Below, piece by piece: positions 35,151 to 44,728 of a DNA stretch of 64,000 nt; position 1 is the stretch's first letter, and every line of letters begins with the position of its first letter. The stretch is from Tissierella sp. Its GTDB lineage: Bacteria; Bacillota; Clostridia; Tissierellales; Tissierellaceae. The DNA lies in the NCBI RefSeq assembly GCF_031460495.1, contig NZ_JAVKTS010000001.1:434001-498000 (forward strand), read 5' to 3'. Made by a program: the position numbers and the translations under genes. The notes beneath the pieces are model-generated. The model saw only the letters and a list, made by a program, of their open reading frames with translations, did not search any database and was not told the DNA's origin.

Positions 35151-36200
35151 ATGGACGATAAAAAGATCATATTATCTGTAAAGGATTTAGTAATTAAATT
35201 TAAATTAAGAGGAGATACATTAACTGCCATAAGAGAAACTTCTTTAGATTTATATGAGGGAGAAAGCTTGGCCATAGTAGGGGAGTCAGGATCAGGAAAA
35301 TCAGTTTTCAATAAGAGTTTTATGGGACTACTAGATGGTAATGGATGGATAGACTCTGGAAGTATAATGTTTGACGGTGAAGATATTTCAAATTATAAAA
35401 CAGAGAATGATTGGATAAATATTAGAGGAAAAAAAATTGCTATGGTGTTTCAAGATCCTATGACTTCATTAAATCCTTTGAAAAATATAGGCAAGCAAGT
35501 ACAAGAAGCTGTTGAATTGCATCAGGGCTTAAAAAATGAAGAGGCAAAAAAGAAAGTGCTTGAACTATTAACCGATGTAGGTATCCCTGACCCTGAAAGA
35601 AGATATAAGCAATATCCTCATGAGTTTTCAGGAGGTATGAGACAGAGGGTTGTCATAGCCATAGCCATTGCTTGTAATCCAAAGATATTAATTTGTGATG
35701 AACCTACCACAGCTTTAGATGTAACTATACAGGCTCAAATATTAGATTTGTTAAAAAATCTTAAAGAAAAATATCAATTAACTACAATATATATTACCCA
35801 TGACTTGGGAGTTGTAGCTAATGTTGCAGATAGAATAGCAGTTATGTATGCAGGTGATATAGTTGAGATAGGTCAATGTGAAGAAGTATTCTACAATGGA
35901 CAGCATCCATATACTTGGGCACTACTATCGTCACTTCCACAATTGGGAGTAAAAGGGGAGGATTTATTCTCTATAAAGGGTACTCCACCAAATTTATTCT
36001 ATGAGATTAAGGGAGACGCTTTTGCGCCTAGAAATCCTAGAGCCCTAAAAATAGACTTTGTTGAGAGACCGCCATATTTTCAGGTAAGTCCTACACATAA
36101 AGCAAAGACATGGCTACTAGATCCACGGGCTCCAAAGGTAAATCCACCTGAATCCATAAATATATTAAGACAACAGTGGGAGGTTAGAAATAATGCCTAA
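35151..36200 (+). CDS. dppD: Peptide ABC transporter ATP-binding protein DppD
   Basis: 349 residues. Walker [10 protein letters not shown] loop [11 protein letters not shown], signature [12 protein letters not shown], Walker [13 protein letters not shown], and the oligopeptide-transporter C-terminal region, here lacking the usual cysteine cluster ([17 protein letters not shown] instead of the CxxRCxxA type). The ATG at 35151 behind TAGGAGGTG is chosen over an in-frame ATG at 35100 that lies inside dppC. Overlaps dppF by 8 bases. Confidence 0.93.
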   Translation: MDDKKIILSVKDLVIKFKLRGDTLTAIRETSLDLYEGESLAIVGESGSGKSVFNKSFMGLLDGNGWIDSGSIMFDGEDISNYKTENDWINIRGKKIAMVFQDPMTSLNPLKNIGKQVQEAVELHQGLKNEEAKKKVLELLTDVGIPDPERRYKQYPHEFSGGMRQRVVIAIAIACNPKILICDEPTTALDVTIQAQILDLLKNLKEKYQLTTIYITHDLGVVANVADRIAVMYAGDIVEIGQCEEVFYNGQHPYTWALLSSLPQLGVKGEDLFSIKGTPPNLFYEIKGDAFAPRNPRALKIDFVERPPYFQVSPTHKAKTWLLDPRAPKVNPPESINILRQQWEVRNNA

Positions 36201-37137
36201 TAACCAAAAAGAAGTCTTATTAGAGGTAAAAGACCTAAGGGTAGAATTTGGAAAAAGAAAGAAAAATAAATTTGTAGCAGTGGAAGATGTAAGTTTTAAT
36301 ATTTATAAGGGAGAAACCTTTGGACTAGTAGGAGAGTCTGGTTCTGGAAAGACCACAATAGGGAGAGCCATTATACGACTCAATGAAACAGCCGGGGGAG
36401 AAATAATATTTAAGGGAAAGAAAATCAATGGAAAAATAGATAAGGAATTAGATAAAGAGGTAACTAAGAGAGTTCAAATGATATTCCAAGACCCTATGGC
36501 TTCCCTAAATGAAAGAGCAAAGGTAGATTATATTGTATCTGAAGGACTATACAATATAAAAAACTATAAAGATGAAGAAGAAAGAAAAGAAAAAGTTGAA
36601 AAGGCATTACTAGATGTTGGATTGTTGCCTGAGTTTCTCAGCCGTTTTCCACATGAGTTTTCAGGAGGTCAAAGGCAGAGAATAGGCGTTGCTAGGGCTG
36701 TAGTTATGGAGCCGGAACTGATTATAGCTGATGAACCAATATCAGCGCTTGATGTTTCTATTCGTGCCCAAGTACTTAATTTATTATCAGAATTACAAAA
36801 GAGCAAAGGATTAACATATTTATTCATTGCTCATGATTTATCTGTAGTCCGCTTTATTACAGATAGGGTAGCTGTAATTCACAAGGGTAAAATAGTAGAG
36901 CTAGCTGAAACTGAAAAGCTTTATATGAACCCATTACATCCCTATACAAGATCTTTGCTTTCAGCAATTCCATTGCCTGATCCAAGGAAAGAAAAAGAAA
37001 AAGTACTAGAGGTCTATGATCCTAGTTGTCATGATTATGAAAACAACCCACCAAAATGGGTAGAAATAGAAGCTGAACATTTTATCTTAGCTAATGATAA
37101 AGAAATAGAAGAATATATGAATATCCTAAATAAATAA
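36193..37137 (+). CDS. dppF: Peptide ABC transporter ATP-binding protein DppF
   Basis: 314 residues. Walker [11 protein letters not shown] loop [11 protein letters not shown], signature [14 protein letters not shown], Walker [14 protein letters not shown], and [16 protein letters not shown], the OppF/DppF C-terminal motif. The usual C-terminal cysteines are again mostly absent (one Cys in YDPSCHDY), matching its partner. Translationally coupled to dppD. A 50-base gap with a GGGGGAG site leads to the next gene. Confidence 0.93.
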   Translation: MPNNQKEVLLEVKDLRVEFGKRKKNKFVAVEDVSFNIYKGETFGLVGESGSGKTTIGRAIIRLNETAGGEIIFKGKKINGKIDKELDKEVTKRVQMIFQDPMASLNERAKVDYIVSEGLYNIKNYKDEEERKEKVEKALLDVGLLPEFLSRFPHEFSGGQRQRIGVARAVVMEPELIIADEPISALDVSIRAQVLNLLSELQKSKGLTYLFIAHDLSVVRFITDRVAVIHKGKIVELAETEKLYMNPLHPYTRSLLSAIPLPDPRKEKEKVLEVYDPSCHDYENNPPKWVEIEAEHFILANDKEIEEYMNILNK

Positions 37138-37187
37138 AGGCTTAAAGGTTTAGCATAGTAAATAATTCTATGACCGGGGGAGTCTGT

Positions 37188-38279
37188 GTGTTTAAGAAAC
37201 TAATAATTTTGTTAACGGGGGTGGCACTATTGCTTAGTGGTTGCAACAAGATTGAGATATCAAAGGAAGTATCTTATTCAGATGGATTAATCATTAATAG
37301 ACAAGAAGATTTTAAAATTGGAGAATATGAAAATGTTAAGATAAATGATAAGAGTGAAATAATCTTAGAAGATTCAGCACTTTATGGAAAATACATTTCA
37401 CCTGTTATAAATACAGAAGAGTTCGAGGAACTGGTAGCTTCATGGAATGTAAATACACCAAAAGAAACTGAAATTGAATTATCTATTCAAGTGAAGATTG
37501 AAGATGAATGGAGTATGTGGTTTTCATATGGAAAGTGGTCTGAAAGCCAATATCGAGGAAGTGTAAGCAATCAAAGTGATAGGATGGCTAATATGTCAAT
37601 TGATACATTAGAAGTTCTTTTAGAAAAAGGTGCTCATGCTGTTAAATATTGTGTAGAATTAACACGGAAAGAACCTGATACACCTAGTCCAGAAGTAAGA
37701 AATGTATTTCTAGCTCTGAAGTTAATAGAAGAAACTAAGAAGGTTTTTGCTGAAGATGGGAATTATCTAGTGGAACTTGATGTTCCAGAAAGAACACAGA
37801 TGCTAATACCAAATATAGGAAATGTTATATGTAGCCCTACTTCATTATCCATGGTACTAGAGTATTATGGATACGATATGGATACTGAAGAAGTAGCTAA
37901 GAAAGTATTAGATAAAGAAGCAAATATATATGGAAATTGGTCATTTAATGCTTCTTATGCAGGTACAAAGGGACTTGATGCTTATGTTGCTCGTTATACA
38001 TCAGTAGATGATATAAAAGAAAAAATATCAAAAGCTATACCTGTTATTGCATCTATAAAGACAAAGTCTGAAGATATATTGATAGGTGCGCCTCAAACTT
38101 ATCCAAGTGGACATCTTATAGTAGTTAGAGGATTTACAGTAAAAGATGGGGAAGAATATATAATCGTTAATGATCCTGCAGCTCCAGAGTTAGAAACAGT
38201 GCGTAGAGAATATCAGCTATCAGGATTTGAAAAAGCATGGAGCAAGATAGTATATATTCTAAGCCCAAGATTAGAATAA
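37188..38279 (+). CDS. C39-like cysteine peptidase family lipoprotein
   Basis: 363 residues from a GTG at 37188, placed 5 bases after GGGGGAG (37176-37182); an in-frame ATG at 37170 overlaps this site. Lipobox LLLSGC with Cys19. An N-terminal beta-rich region of unknown type (about 30-195) is followed by a papain-like C39_2 domain (about 200-360) with probable catalytic Cys in ICSPTSLSMVL, His in SGHLIVVRGF and Asn/Asp in VNDPAA. It would act outside the cell. In a murein-peptide operon it may cut peptides before uptake; this is inference. Alternative: a non-catalytic binding protein. Confidence 0.8.
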   Translation: MFKKLIILLTGVALLLSGCNKIEISKEVSYSDGLIINRQEDFKIGEYENVKINDKSEIILEDSALYGKYISPVINTEEFEELVASWNVNTPKETEIELSIQVKIEDEWSMWFSYGKWSESQYRGSVSNQSDRMANMSIDTLEVLLEKGAHAVKYCVELTRKEPDTPSPEVRNVFLALKLIEETKKVFAEDGNYLVELDVPERTQMLIPNIGNVICSPTSLSMVLEYYGYDMDTEEVAKKVLDKEANIYGNWSFNASYAGTKGLDAYVARYTSVDDIKEKISKAIPVIASIKTKSEDILIGAPQTYPSGHLIVVRGFTVKDGEEYIIVNDPAAPELETVRREYQLSGFEKAWSKIVYILSPRLE

Positions 38280-38308
38280 GGGTAATTAAATATAGATTAA
38301 TAATTATT

Positions 38309-38364
38309 AAAGCCTTAAAGCTTATAATTCCTTTGAATATTAAGCTTTGGGGCTTTCCCCCAAA
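38309..38364 (+). promoter_or_regulatory. Two mutually exclusive hairpins upstream of the serine hydrolase gene
   Basis: Stem A pairs 38309-38324 with 38341-38356 (16 consecutive pairs, two of them G-U in RNA). Stem B pairs TTTGGGG (38346-38352) with CCCCAAA (38358-38364). The two share 38346-38356, so only one can form. The ribosome binding site AGGTGA (38375-38380) follows within 11 bases of stem B. No T tract. Confidence 0.5.
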
Positions 38365-38385
38365 AAGATAATATAGGTGATGATT

Positions 38386-39168
38386 ATGATAAAGGACATT
38401 ATTTTAGAAGAAGTAAACTCTGCAAATCAAAAAGTTTCAATTGTGATAAAAGATTTAACTCATAATCAATGGATTTTAAAATATGATGAAAATAGAGTTT
38501 TCCCATCAGCTAGTATAATAAAAATTTTAATCATGGTAGAAGCACTAAATCAAGTTGAAAAGGGAAAGTTTTCCTTAGACCAAAAAATTAAGATTAAAGA
38601 AGAAGATAGAGTAGACTATAGTATCATTAGCGATCTTAGATTAGGGGAATACTCTTTTGTGGATTTAATTACATTGATGATAATCCTTAGTGATAATACT
38701 GCTACAAATGTTTTGATAGATTTGATTGGCTATGAAAATATTAATCAAAGGGCTAAAGAGTTAAACCTTAAGGATACAGTATTGAAAAGAAAGATGATGG
38801 ACTTCAAAGCAGCAAAAGAGGGTAGAGAAAACTTGATAAGTTCAATAGATATGGCCATTCTTATGGAGAAAATCTATAATAAAAACATCCTTAGTTCTAA
38901 GATGTGTGAAACCATGATAGAAATACTATCTAAGCAAAAACATAGGGATATGTTACCTAGGTATATTTTAGACAAGGAGACAATAGCTCATAAGACAGGT
39001 GAATTAAGTGGATTAAATCATGATATAGGAATATTTTATTTAGAAAACATAGATTATCTAATAGGTATCTTTACAACAGATGGAAAAAATGATTTAGATG
39101 GTAAAAGGACAATAGGAAGAATTTCAAAGCTAGTATATGATTATTTTCTTGAAGGCAAAAATAAATAA
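38386..39168 (+). CDS. Serine hydrolase of the beta-lactamase/penicillin-binding-protein fold, cytoplasmic
   Basis: 260 residues. Active-site motifs: SIIK (S43, K46), SDN (S102-N104) and KTG (K203-G205), as in class A beta-lactamases. The omega-loop glutamate needed for beta-lactam deacylation is not evident, and there is no signal peptide, so resistance by secreted beta-lactamase is unlikely. A cytoplasmic D-Ala-releasing or other peptide hydrolase fits the operon, but this is inference. The start at ATG 38386 suits AGGTGA; GTG 38377 and ATG 38380 are in frame but inside or too near that site. Confidence 0.82.
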   Translation: MIKDIILEEVNSANQKVSIVIKDLTHNQWILKYDENRVFPSASIIKILIMVEALNQVEKGKFSLDQKIKIKEEDRVDYSIISDLRLGEYSFVDLITLMIILSDNTATNVLIDLIGYENINQRAKELNLKDTVLKRKMMDFKAAKEGRENLISSIDMAILMEKIYNKNILSSKMCETMIEILSKQKHRDMLPRYILDKETIAHKTGELSGLNHDIGIFYLENIDYLIGIFTTDGKNDLDGKRTIGRISKLVYDYFLEGKNK

Positions 39169-39188
39169 TATCTAATGAGGTGATAAAC

Positions 39189-40013
39189 TTGAATATACAC
39201 GGACAAACACTAGGAATCTTGAGTAAAATTGTAGTTCCAATTAACCTATATCCTAAATTTGACAGTGAAATGGCTGATGAAGGTTTATACGGTATGCTTG
39301 TCAAGGTATTAGAAGAGAAAGAAGATGGATGGTACTATATCGAAACTCATTATAATTATAATGGTTATGTTCATAAATCTAATATGATTATGGATGATAT
39401 TAAGTCAAGAGAATGGATGAATAATGCCAAAACTGTAATTAACCATAATATAGTTGATGTAATGCCAGACCCAAGCTATAAAGGATATGTAAAAGAAGTC
39501 TTAACGAGAGGTGCCGTAGTAATTGCTACTGGAAAGGAAGTAGATAATTGGTCAGAAATTCAACTAGCTGATCAAAGTAGAGGGTGGGTTAGAACTAGTT
39601 TTATAGCTGACAAAATTACATCCTATAATATAGAAGATGAAGATTTACTGAGGAATAATTTAGTTAAAACTGCCATGTATTATTTAGGAACCCAATATAG
39701 ATGGGGTGGAAAGAGTCCCTTGGGATTAGATTGTTCAGGCTTGTGTTCCATTTCCTATATGTTAAATGGAATCATAATCTATAGAGATGCAGTGCGCAAA
39801 GATGAATATATGAAAAAAATAAGTATAGAGCAAATAAAAGCGGGAGACCTATTGTTTTTCCCAGGGCATGTAGCCATGTATATAGGCGATGACAAATATA
39901 TCCATTCAAGCTCAAGTATCAATGGAGTAAAAATAAATAGCTTAAATCCAAAACATGAAGATTACAAAGAGGATTTAGCAAAGACAATATCAGATATAGG
40001 TACAATTTTCTAA
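39189..40013 (+). CDS. ykfC: NlpC/P60 endopeptidase with SH3b domains, YkfC-like (gamma-D-Glu-diaminoacid peptidase)
   Basis: 274 residues from TTG 39189, set by GAGGTGA (39177-39183). Two SH3b-like domains (about 5-60 and 75-140) precede the NlpC/P60 domain (about 155-270) with Cys182 in GLDCSGLCS, His227 in PGHVAMYIG and His239 in YIHSSS. No signal peptide. YkfC-type enzymes cut L-Ala-gamma-D-Glu from the diamino acid of murein peptides with free N-terminus. Neighbours LD-carboxypeptidase and dipeptide epimerase provide the steps before and after, as in Bacillus ykfABC. Confidence 0.92.
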   Translation: MNIHGQTLGILSKIVVPINLYPKFDSEMADEGLYGMLVKVLEEKEDGWYYIETHYNYNGYVHKSNMIMDDIKSREWMNNAKTVINHNIVDVMPDPSYKGYVKEVLTRGAVVIATGKEVDNWSEIQLADQSRGWVRTSFIADKITSYNIEDEDLLRNNLVKTAMYYLGTQYRWGGKSPLGLDCSGLCSISYMLNGIIIYRDAVRKDEYMKKISIEQIKAGDLLFFPGHVAMYIGDDKYIHSSSSINGVKINSLNPKHEDYKEDLAKTISDIGTIF

Positions 40014-40041
40014 ACTAAGATCTCATAGAGGGGAGAGTCTA

Positions 40042-40959
40042 ATGATTAAACCGAGAATGCTAAAATTAGGAGATACAATAGGGATTGTAGCACCATCTAG
40101 TTATACCTCAGAGGAAAATATCAAGAAAGCTTATGATAAGCTTGTGGAAATGGGTTTTAAAGTAAAGATGGGGAAAAGTCCTTATGGAAGATATGGATAT
40201 TTATCAGGGAATGATTCTCTTAGAGCAGAAGATATAAATCAAATGTTTATGGATAAAGAAGTAGATGGAATTATATGTATGAGAGGTGGATATGGAAGCC
40301 CGAGGATTCTTGATTTAATTGATTATGACGCTATAAAAAACAACCCAAAGGTTTTTGTTGGATATAGTGACATAACAGCCCTTCATATAGCTTTTACTCA
40401 AATATCTGGCTTGGTTACATATCATGGACCAATGGTTTCATCAGATATGATAGATGATTTTTCTGAATTTTCTAAGGACAGTTTATTTAGAGCCATAATG
40501 GATCCTCAAGTTGTGGGTATAATATCCAATCCTCCAGGAGAAGAAATAATCACTATTAATGGTGGTATAGCTGAAGGAAGTATAATAGGTGGGAACTTGT
40601 CTTTAATTGCAGCTACAATTGGCACTCCCTATGAAATAGATGTAAAGGGAAAGATTTTATTCATTGAAGAAATAGGAGAAGAACCCTATAGGATAGATAG
40701 GATGCTAAATCAATTGAGATTAGCAGGTAAATTAAATGAAGCAGAAGGAATTATACTTGGAGACTTTAAAAATTGTGAGCCACAAAAATATGATGAAAGT
40801 TTGAGTCTAGAACAAGTAATAGGAGATCATATAAAGCCAGCAGGAAAGCCTAGCATAGCTAATCTTAGGGCAGGACATTGTAACCCAATGGTTACATTGC
40901 TATTGGGTTTGAAGGCTAAGCTTGACGCAGATAAAAAAGAATTGATTATATTAGAATAA
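40042..40959 (+). CDS. ldcA: LD-carboxypeptidase (S66), YkfA/LdcA
   Basis: 305 residues. Nucleophile S109 in FVGYSDITALH, the RGGYGSPRIL loop, catalytic Glu in LFIEEIGEEPYRIDRML and His in RAGHCNPMVTLLLG. Family members remove the terminal D-Ala from murein tetrapeptides (L-Ala-gamma-D-Glu-diaminopimelate-D-Ala) in the cytoplasm. GAGGGGAG precedes the ATG; 28 bases follow the NlpC/P60 gene and 21 bases precede the next gene. Confidence 0.93.
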   Translation: MIKPRMLKLGDTIGIVAPSSYTSEENIKKAYDKLVEMGFKVKMGKSPYGRYGYLSGNDSLRAEDINQMFMDKEVDGIICMRGGYGSPRILDLIDYDAIKNNPKVFVGYSDITALHIAFTQISGLVTYHGPMVSSDMIDDFSEFSKDSLFRAIMDPQVVGIISNPPGEEIITINGGIAEGSIIGGNLSLIAATIGTPYEIDVKGKILFIEEIGEEPYRIDRMLNQLRLAGKLNEAEGIILGDFKNCEPQKYDESLSLEQVIGDHIKPAGKPSIANLRAGHCNPMVTLLLGLKAKLDADKKELIILE

Positions 40960-40980
40960 TTATTAAGAAGGAGGGTTTAG

Positions 40981-42390
40981 ATGGGAAATAGATTGATATT
41001 ATGCTTTATTATGATTTCAATGTTATTTTATTTATATCCTCTTTTTGGATTTGCCCATGGTGGAGAAGATATTTCCAAAGTCCACTTTAAATCAATAGTA
41101 GTTGATAGTCACAATGATACTATGCTGAAGGTTATTGACAAAGAGACTTGGCTGCCTACATTAGATTTAAAATACGATACAGATAATCATATAGATATTC
41201 CTAAATTGAAGAAGGGCGGCTTAAATGTACTGTTTTTTGCCGCATATACTTCTGGATATCAGGACAATACACAAAGAAGTATAAGTAGAACTTTATCACT
41301 TATCAATGCATTATATTGGACTGAAGCTAACAATAGGGATACATTTAAGATTACAAAATCTTTATCAGATATAGAAAAAGCCTTATATGATGGTAAGATT
41401 GCAGCAGTTCCAACTATTGAAGGAGGATATTCTTTGGATAGAGATGAGTCCTTGGAGTTGCTTAGGCAATATAATGACTTAGGAATTAAAGCTATAGCTT
41501 TAAATTGGAACTTTTCAAATGCTTTAGGGGAAGGTGCTGATAGAACTTATAATGACATGTCAAAAACTCCATCATCAGGAGGACTTACAAAATTAGGAGA
41601 AAAAGTGGTTTTAGAAATGAATCGACTAGGAATGATAATCGATGTTTCCCATATGGCTGAAAGTACATTTTGGGATGTTATAAACACTTCGAAATCACCT
41701 ATAATGGCAACTCATTCAGGTGTATATTCTCTAAAGAATCATCCTAGAAATTTAACTGATAAACAATTAAGGGCTTTAGCTAACAATGGTGGAGTAATAG
41801 GAATAGCTCTGTATCCAGGATTTTTGACAAAATCAAATCAAGCAAATATTAAAGATTATGTAGATCATATAGATTATGTAGTAGATTTAATAGGCATTGA
41901 TCATGTTGCCATAGGTTCTGATTTTGATGGTGCTAGATTACCTACTGATTTAAAGGATTCTTCGGAATTGTATAACGTAACCGATGAATTGATCGCAAGA
42001 GGCTATAAAAAGGAAGATATAGAAAAAATATTAGGCAAGAATGTATTAAGAGTACTAAAGAAGGTTGAGGATTTAAGTGATAGAAAGATAAGAGAAATTG
42101 ATAACAAAATGTATATAATGCCCTATCACAAGATGGGAGAGATTGTATCAGATTCAGCTCCTTTCTTAAGTGCAAAGATAGAAAGTGAAGATTTGATAGA
42201 AATCAATGAAATCAAATCTAGGATAATTGTAGATGGAATTTCATATAATGCTAATTATAATAAAGGCACATCTACTTTATCTTTAAAGATAAATAAAAGA
42301 TTAAAGGAAAAATTTCATGTAGTTACCTTTGAAATCACAGATATTGAAGGTAATATTCAAAGATCAACAAGGATATTTTATATTAAATAG
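40981..42390 (+). CDS. Membrane dipeptidase (renal dipeptidase, M19) with C-terminal beta domain, exported
   Basis: 469 residues. A signal peptide (about 1-26, cleavage near FGFAHG) precedes an M19 TIM barrel (about 35-365): DSHNDT (first zinc pair), PTIEGG (bridging Glu), VSHM and THSG (histidines), and GSDFDG. The remaining 95 residues form an Ig-like domain. The enzyme cleaves dipeptides, including those with a C-terminal D-residue. Unlike most other enzymes of the operon it should act outside the membrane. AAGGAGG precedes the ATG. Confidence 0.9.
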   Translation: MGNRLILCFIMISMLFYLYPLFGFAHGGEDISKVHFKSIVVDSHNDTMLKVIDKETWLPTLDLKYDTDNHIDIPKLKKGGLNVLFFAAYTSGYQDNTQRSISRTLSLINALYWTEANNRDTFKITKSLSDIEKALYDGKIAAVPTIEGGYSLDRDESLELLRQYNDLGIKAIALNWNFSNALGEGADRTYNDMSKTPSSGGLTKLGEKVVLEMNRLGMIIDVSHMAESTFWDVINTSKSPIMATHSGVYSLKNHPRNLTDKQLRALANNGGVIGIALYPGFLTKSNQANIKDYVDHIDYVVDLIGIDHVAIGSDFDGARLPTDLKDSSELYNVTDELIARGYKKEDIEKILGKNVLRVLKKVEDLSDRKIREIDNKMYIMPYHKMGEIVSDSAPFLSAKIESEDLIEINEIKSRIIVDGISYNANYNKGTSTLSLKINKRLKEKFHVVTFEITDIEGNIQRSTRIFYIK

Positions 42391-42468
42391 AATTTAAGCT
42401 ATGATGAATTAAATATTTAGATGAAATAAAAAATGGTATCTTGATTTTAATAAACGAGGGGGTTTAAC

Positions 42469-43557
42469 ATGAAAATAACTGATATTAAGCTTGGACAAAT
42501 CTCTGTACCTCTAAAGAGGCCTTTTAAGACTGCTCTTAGAACAGTAAACAGCATTGAAGATATAATCATTATAGTTGAAACGGATACTGGCCATTTTGGA
42601 TATGGAGAGGTTCCACCTACTGGAGTAATTACAGGAGATACTACTGGAGCAATTATTGGAGCTATTGAGACCCATATAAAGAAAGCTATAATTGGAATGG
42701 ATGTTGAAAACTTAGAAGAAATTATGTTAAAGATAGATAAATCATTAGTAGGGAATACTAGTGCTAAAGCAGGCATCGATATTGCAGTATATGATCTATA
42801 TGGTCAATTATACAAGGCTCCCACATATAAGCTTTTAGGAGGATATCGTAAAGAAATAATTACAGATATTACTATAAGCGTAAACGATCCAGAAGAAATG
42901 GCTAGAGATAGTATAGATGCTATCAATAGGGGATATAAGACATTAAAGATTAAAGTAGGCAAGGATTCAAGTAAGGATATAGAAAGAATGAAGGCAATTA
43001 GAAAAGCAGTAGGATACAATGTAGAACTTAGAATTGATGCTAATCAGGGTTGGAAACCAAAGGAAGCAATCCATGTGCTGAATAAGATGGAGGATGCTGG
43101 TCTTAATATTGAGCTAGTAGAGCAACCAGTTGTGGGATATGATATAGAGGGTCTTAAGATGGTAACAGATAATGTATCTATTCCAGTAATGGCTGATGAA
43201 AGCATATTTTCACCTAGAGATGCAATAAAGATACTAGAAATGAGAGCTGCCGACTACTTAAATATCAAGTTAATGAAAACTGGTGGTATTCATAATGCTT
43301 TGAAAATATGTAGTTTAGCTGAGATTTATGGAGTTGAGTGCATGATAGGTTGTATGTTAGAAGCAAAAATAAGTGTAAATGCTGCGGTACATTTAGCTGC
43401 AGCTAAGAGTATAATAACAAAAATTGATTTAGATGGTCCAGTTTTATGTAGTGAAGACCCAATAGATGGAGGCTCCATTTTTAACGAATCAACTATTACA
43501 TTGAGCGAAGAGCCAGGGTTTGGAATAAAAGGAATACATGGTATTAAATATATTTAG
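42469..43557 (+). CDS. ykfB: L-Ala-D/L-Glu epimerase (dipeptide epimerase, enolase superfamily)
   Basis: 362 residues. Enolase/MLE superfamily: KxK motif in TLKIKVGKD, metal ligands in LRIDANQGW, ELVEQPV and VMADESIF, the second catalytic lysine in NIKLMKTGG, and a final cap segment SEDPIDGG. Dipeptide epimerases convert L-Ala-D-Glu to L-Ala-L-Glu so that normal dipeptidases can use it. It is the last gene of the operon; a terminator follows. GAGGGGG lies before the ATG. Confidence 0.93.
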   Translation: MKITDIKLGQISVPLKRPFKTALRTVNSIEDIIIIVETDTGHFGYGEVPPTGVITGDTTGAIIGAIETHIKKAIIGMDVENLEEIMLKIDKSLVGNTSAKAGIDIAVYDLYGQLYKAPTYKLLGGYRKEIITDITISVNDPEEMARDSIDAINRGYKTLKIKVGKDSSKDIERMKAIRKAVGYNVELRIDANQGWKPKEAIHVLNKMEDAGLNIELVEQPVVGYDIEGLKMVTDNVSIPVMADESIFSPRDAIKILEMRAADYLNIKLMKTGGIHNALKICSLAEIYGVECMIGCMLEAKISVNAAVHLAAAKSIITKIDLDGPVLCSEDPIDGGSIFNESTITLSEEPGFGIKGIHGIKYI

Positions 43558-43565
43558 CAAAGATA

Positions 43566-43600
43566 TTGCCAGGAAAACATAGAGTTTTTCTGGCAACTTT
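43566..43600 (+). terminator. Terminator of the second sigma-54 operon
   Basis: A 13-bp stem with one G-T pair (43566-43578 with 43584-43596, core TTGCCAG / CTGGCAA), loop ATAGA, tail CTTTTATTT. Confidence 0.88.
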
Positions 43601-43780
43601 TATTTCAAATGAATCTTTTGATGGTGGAATACTATTTTATACAAGTTAGATGTTAGTTTATGGAATAAAAGTGATGAATTTATGGTTCTAGTAATATATA
43701 ATGAAATTAAGTTAATTTTCTATCATTTTAGAATAAATATTTTAGTAATAGTATGAATAATTTTAAAAGGGGAGATCATT

Positions 43781-44221
43781 TTGGAACAAGAAAGTTTAAC
43801 ATTTATTTGCCTTATTATATGGTGTATTCTGATACTTACCTACTTTACAATTTGGAGGAACAAAGGATTTCTTCTGATTTCAACCAATATGCTCCTAGTT
43901 ATAAATCTGTATTTAAATTATAAACTTAATAAAAGCAATAAATCTTAAATAGAATTATTAGGATATGAAAATGCTGTAAAGGTAGATTTTTATACTTTAA
44001 GAATTGAATCAGGTGAAGGTCCAATTTTAATATTTACTGATACTGACAGCACAAATGGATGGAAATATAGTAATAATAATATTGAAGAAATAATAAATAA
44101 ACAAAAAGACCCTGATAGAAGAGGTTTTTTATATGAGCCATATTTTGTAATTTATACAGAAGTAAGTTTAGAAGATGGGGAAGTCGTTAATACATCTAAA
44201 TTACCAATATACAATAGATAA
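43781..44221 (+). pseudogene. Membrane-protein gene interrupted by one in-frame stop codon
   Basis: From TTG 43781 (behind GGGGAG 43769-43774) a frame encodes 55 residues with two hydrophobic segments (ESLTFICLIIWCILILTYF, then LLISTNMLLVINLYL) and stops at TAA 43946-43948. The same frame then stays open for 90 codons (starting with ELLGYENAVKVDFYT) to TAA 44219-44221 without its own ribosome binding site. The likely original gene spanned both parts, making this a nonsense-mutated gene; a genuine 55-residue protein is the alternative. Together with 43601-43780, which shows nothing clear, this fills the gap between 43600 and 44305. Confidence 0.55.
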
Positions 44222-44305
44222 AAAATGGCCCATAATTTATAAAATGAGTCGTAACAGTAGTTTTATTTGATGTAAGATGATTTAAATGTAGGGAGGTTGG
44301 ATTAA

Positions 44306-44728
44306 ATGAAAGCTGAAAAATCAAATATTAAAGTTAATAAGATTTTTGAAATAATAATATTATTGTTATTTATAACAAATGTGTATTTTTATAGTAATTT
44401 AAGTAAATTACGAACGAATGCAAATTATATTTCTAGTATTCCCTCAGCAATATCAATAGCAGCTCATGATAATGATAGATTATTTCTTTCATCACGGTTA
44501 GTGCCCCATGATATAGATAATTTAATGAATAAATTTGAAGAGATTAGCTCTAAGATAGCTAGACAATATAGTGTAAAGAATTATATAGTTGTAGAGTATA
44601 ATAATGGCAATGATTTAATTATTAAAACTACTGAGAATGAAGAAGGTAAAATTCTAATTGAAGATATGTTTTTATTGGATGAATCTATTTATGAAAAGAT
44701 GAAATCTAATAGTAGAAATAGAAACTAG
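44306..44728 (+). CDS. Hypothetical protein with one N-terminal membrane helix
   Basis: 140 residues. Membrane helix at about 13-31, then a charged, mostly helical domain (about 35-135). No family recognised. GGGAGG upstream supports the start. It follows the interrupted gene by 84 bases and may have belonged to the same unit. Confidence 0.6.
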   Translation: MKAEKSNIKVNKIFEIIILLLFITNVYFYSNLSKLRTNANYISSIPSAISIAAHDNDRLFLSSRLVPHDIDNLMNKFEEISSKIARQYSVKNYIVVEYNNGNDLIIKTTENEEGKILIEDMFLLDESIYEKMKSNSRNRN

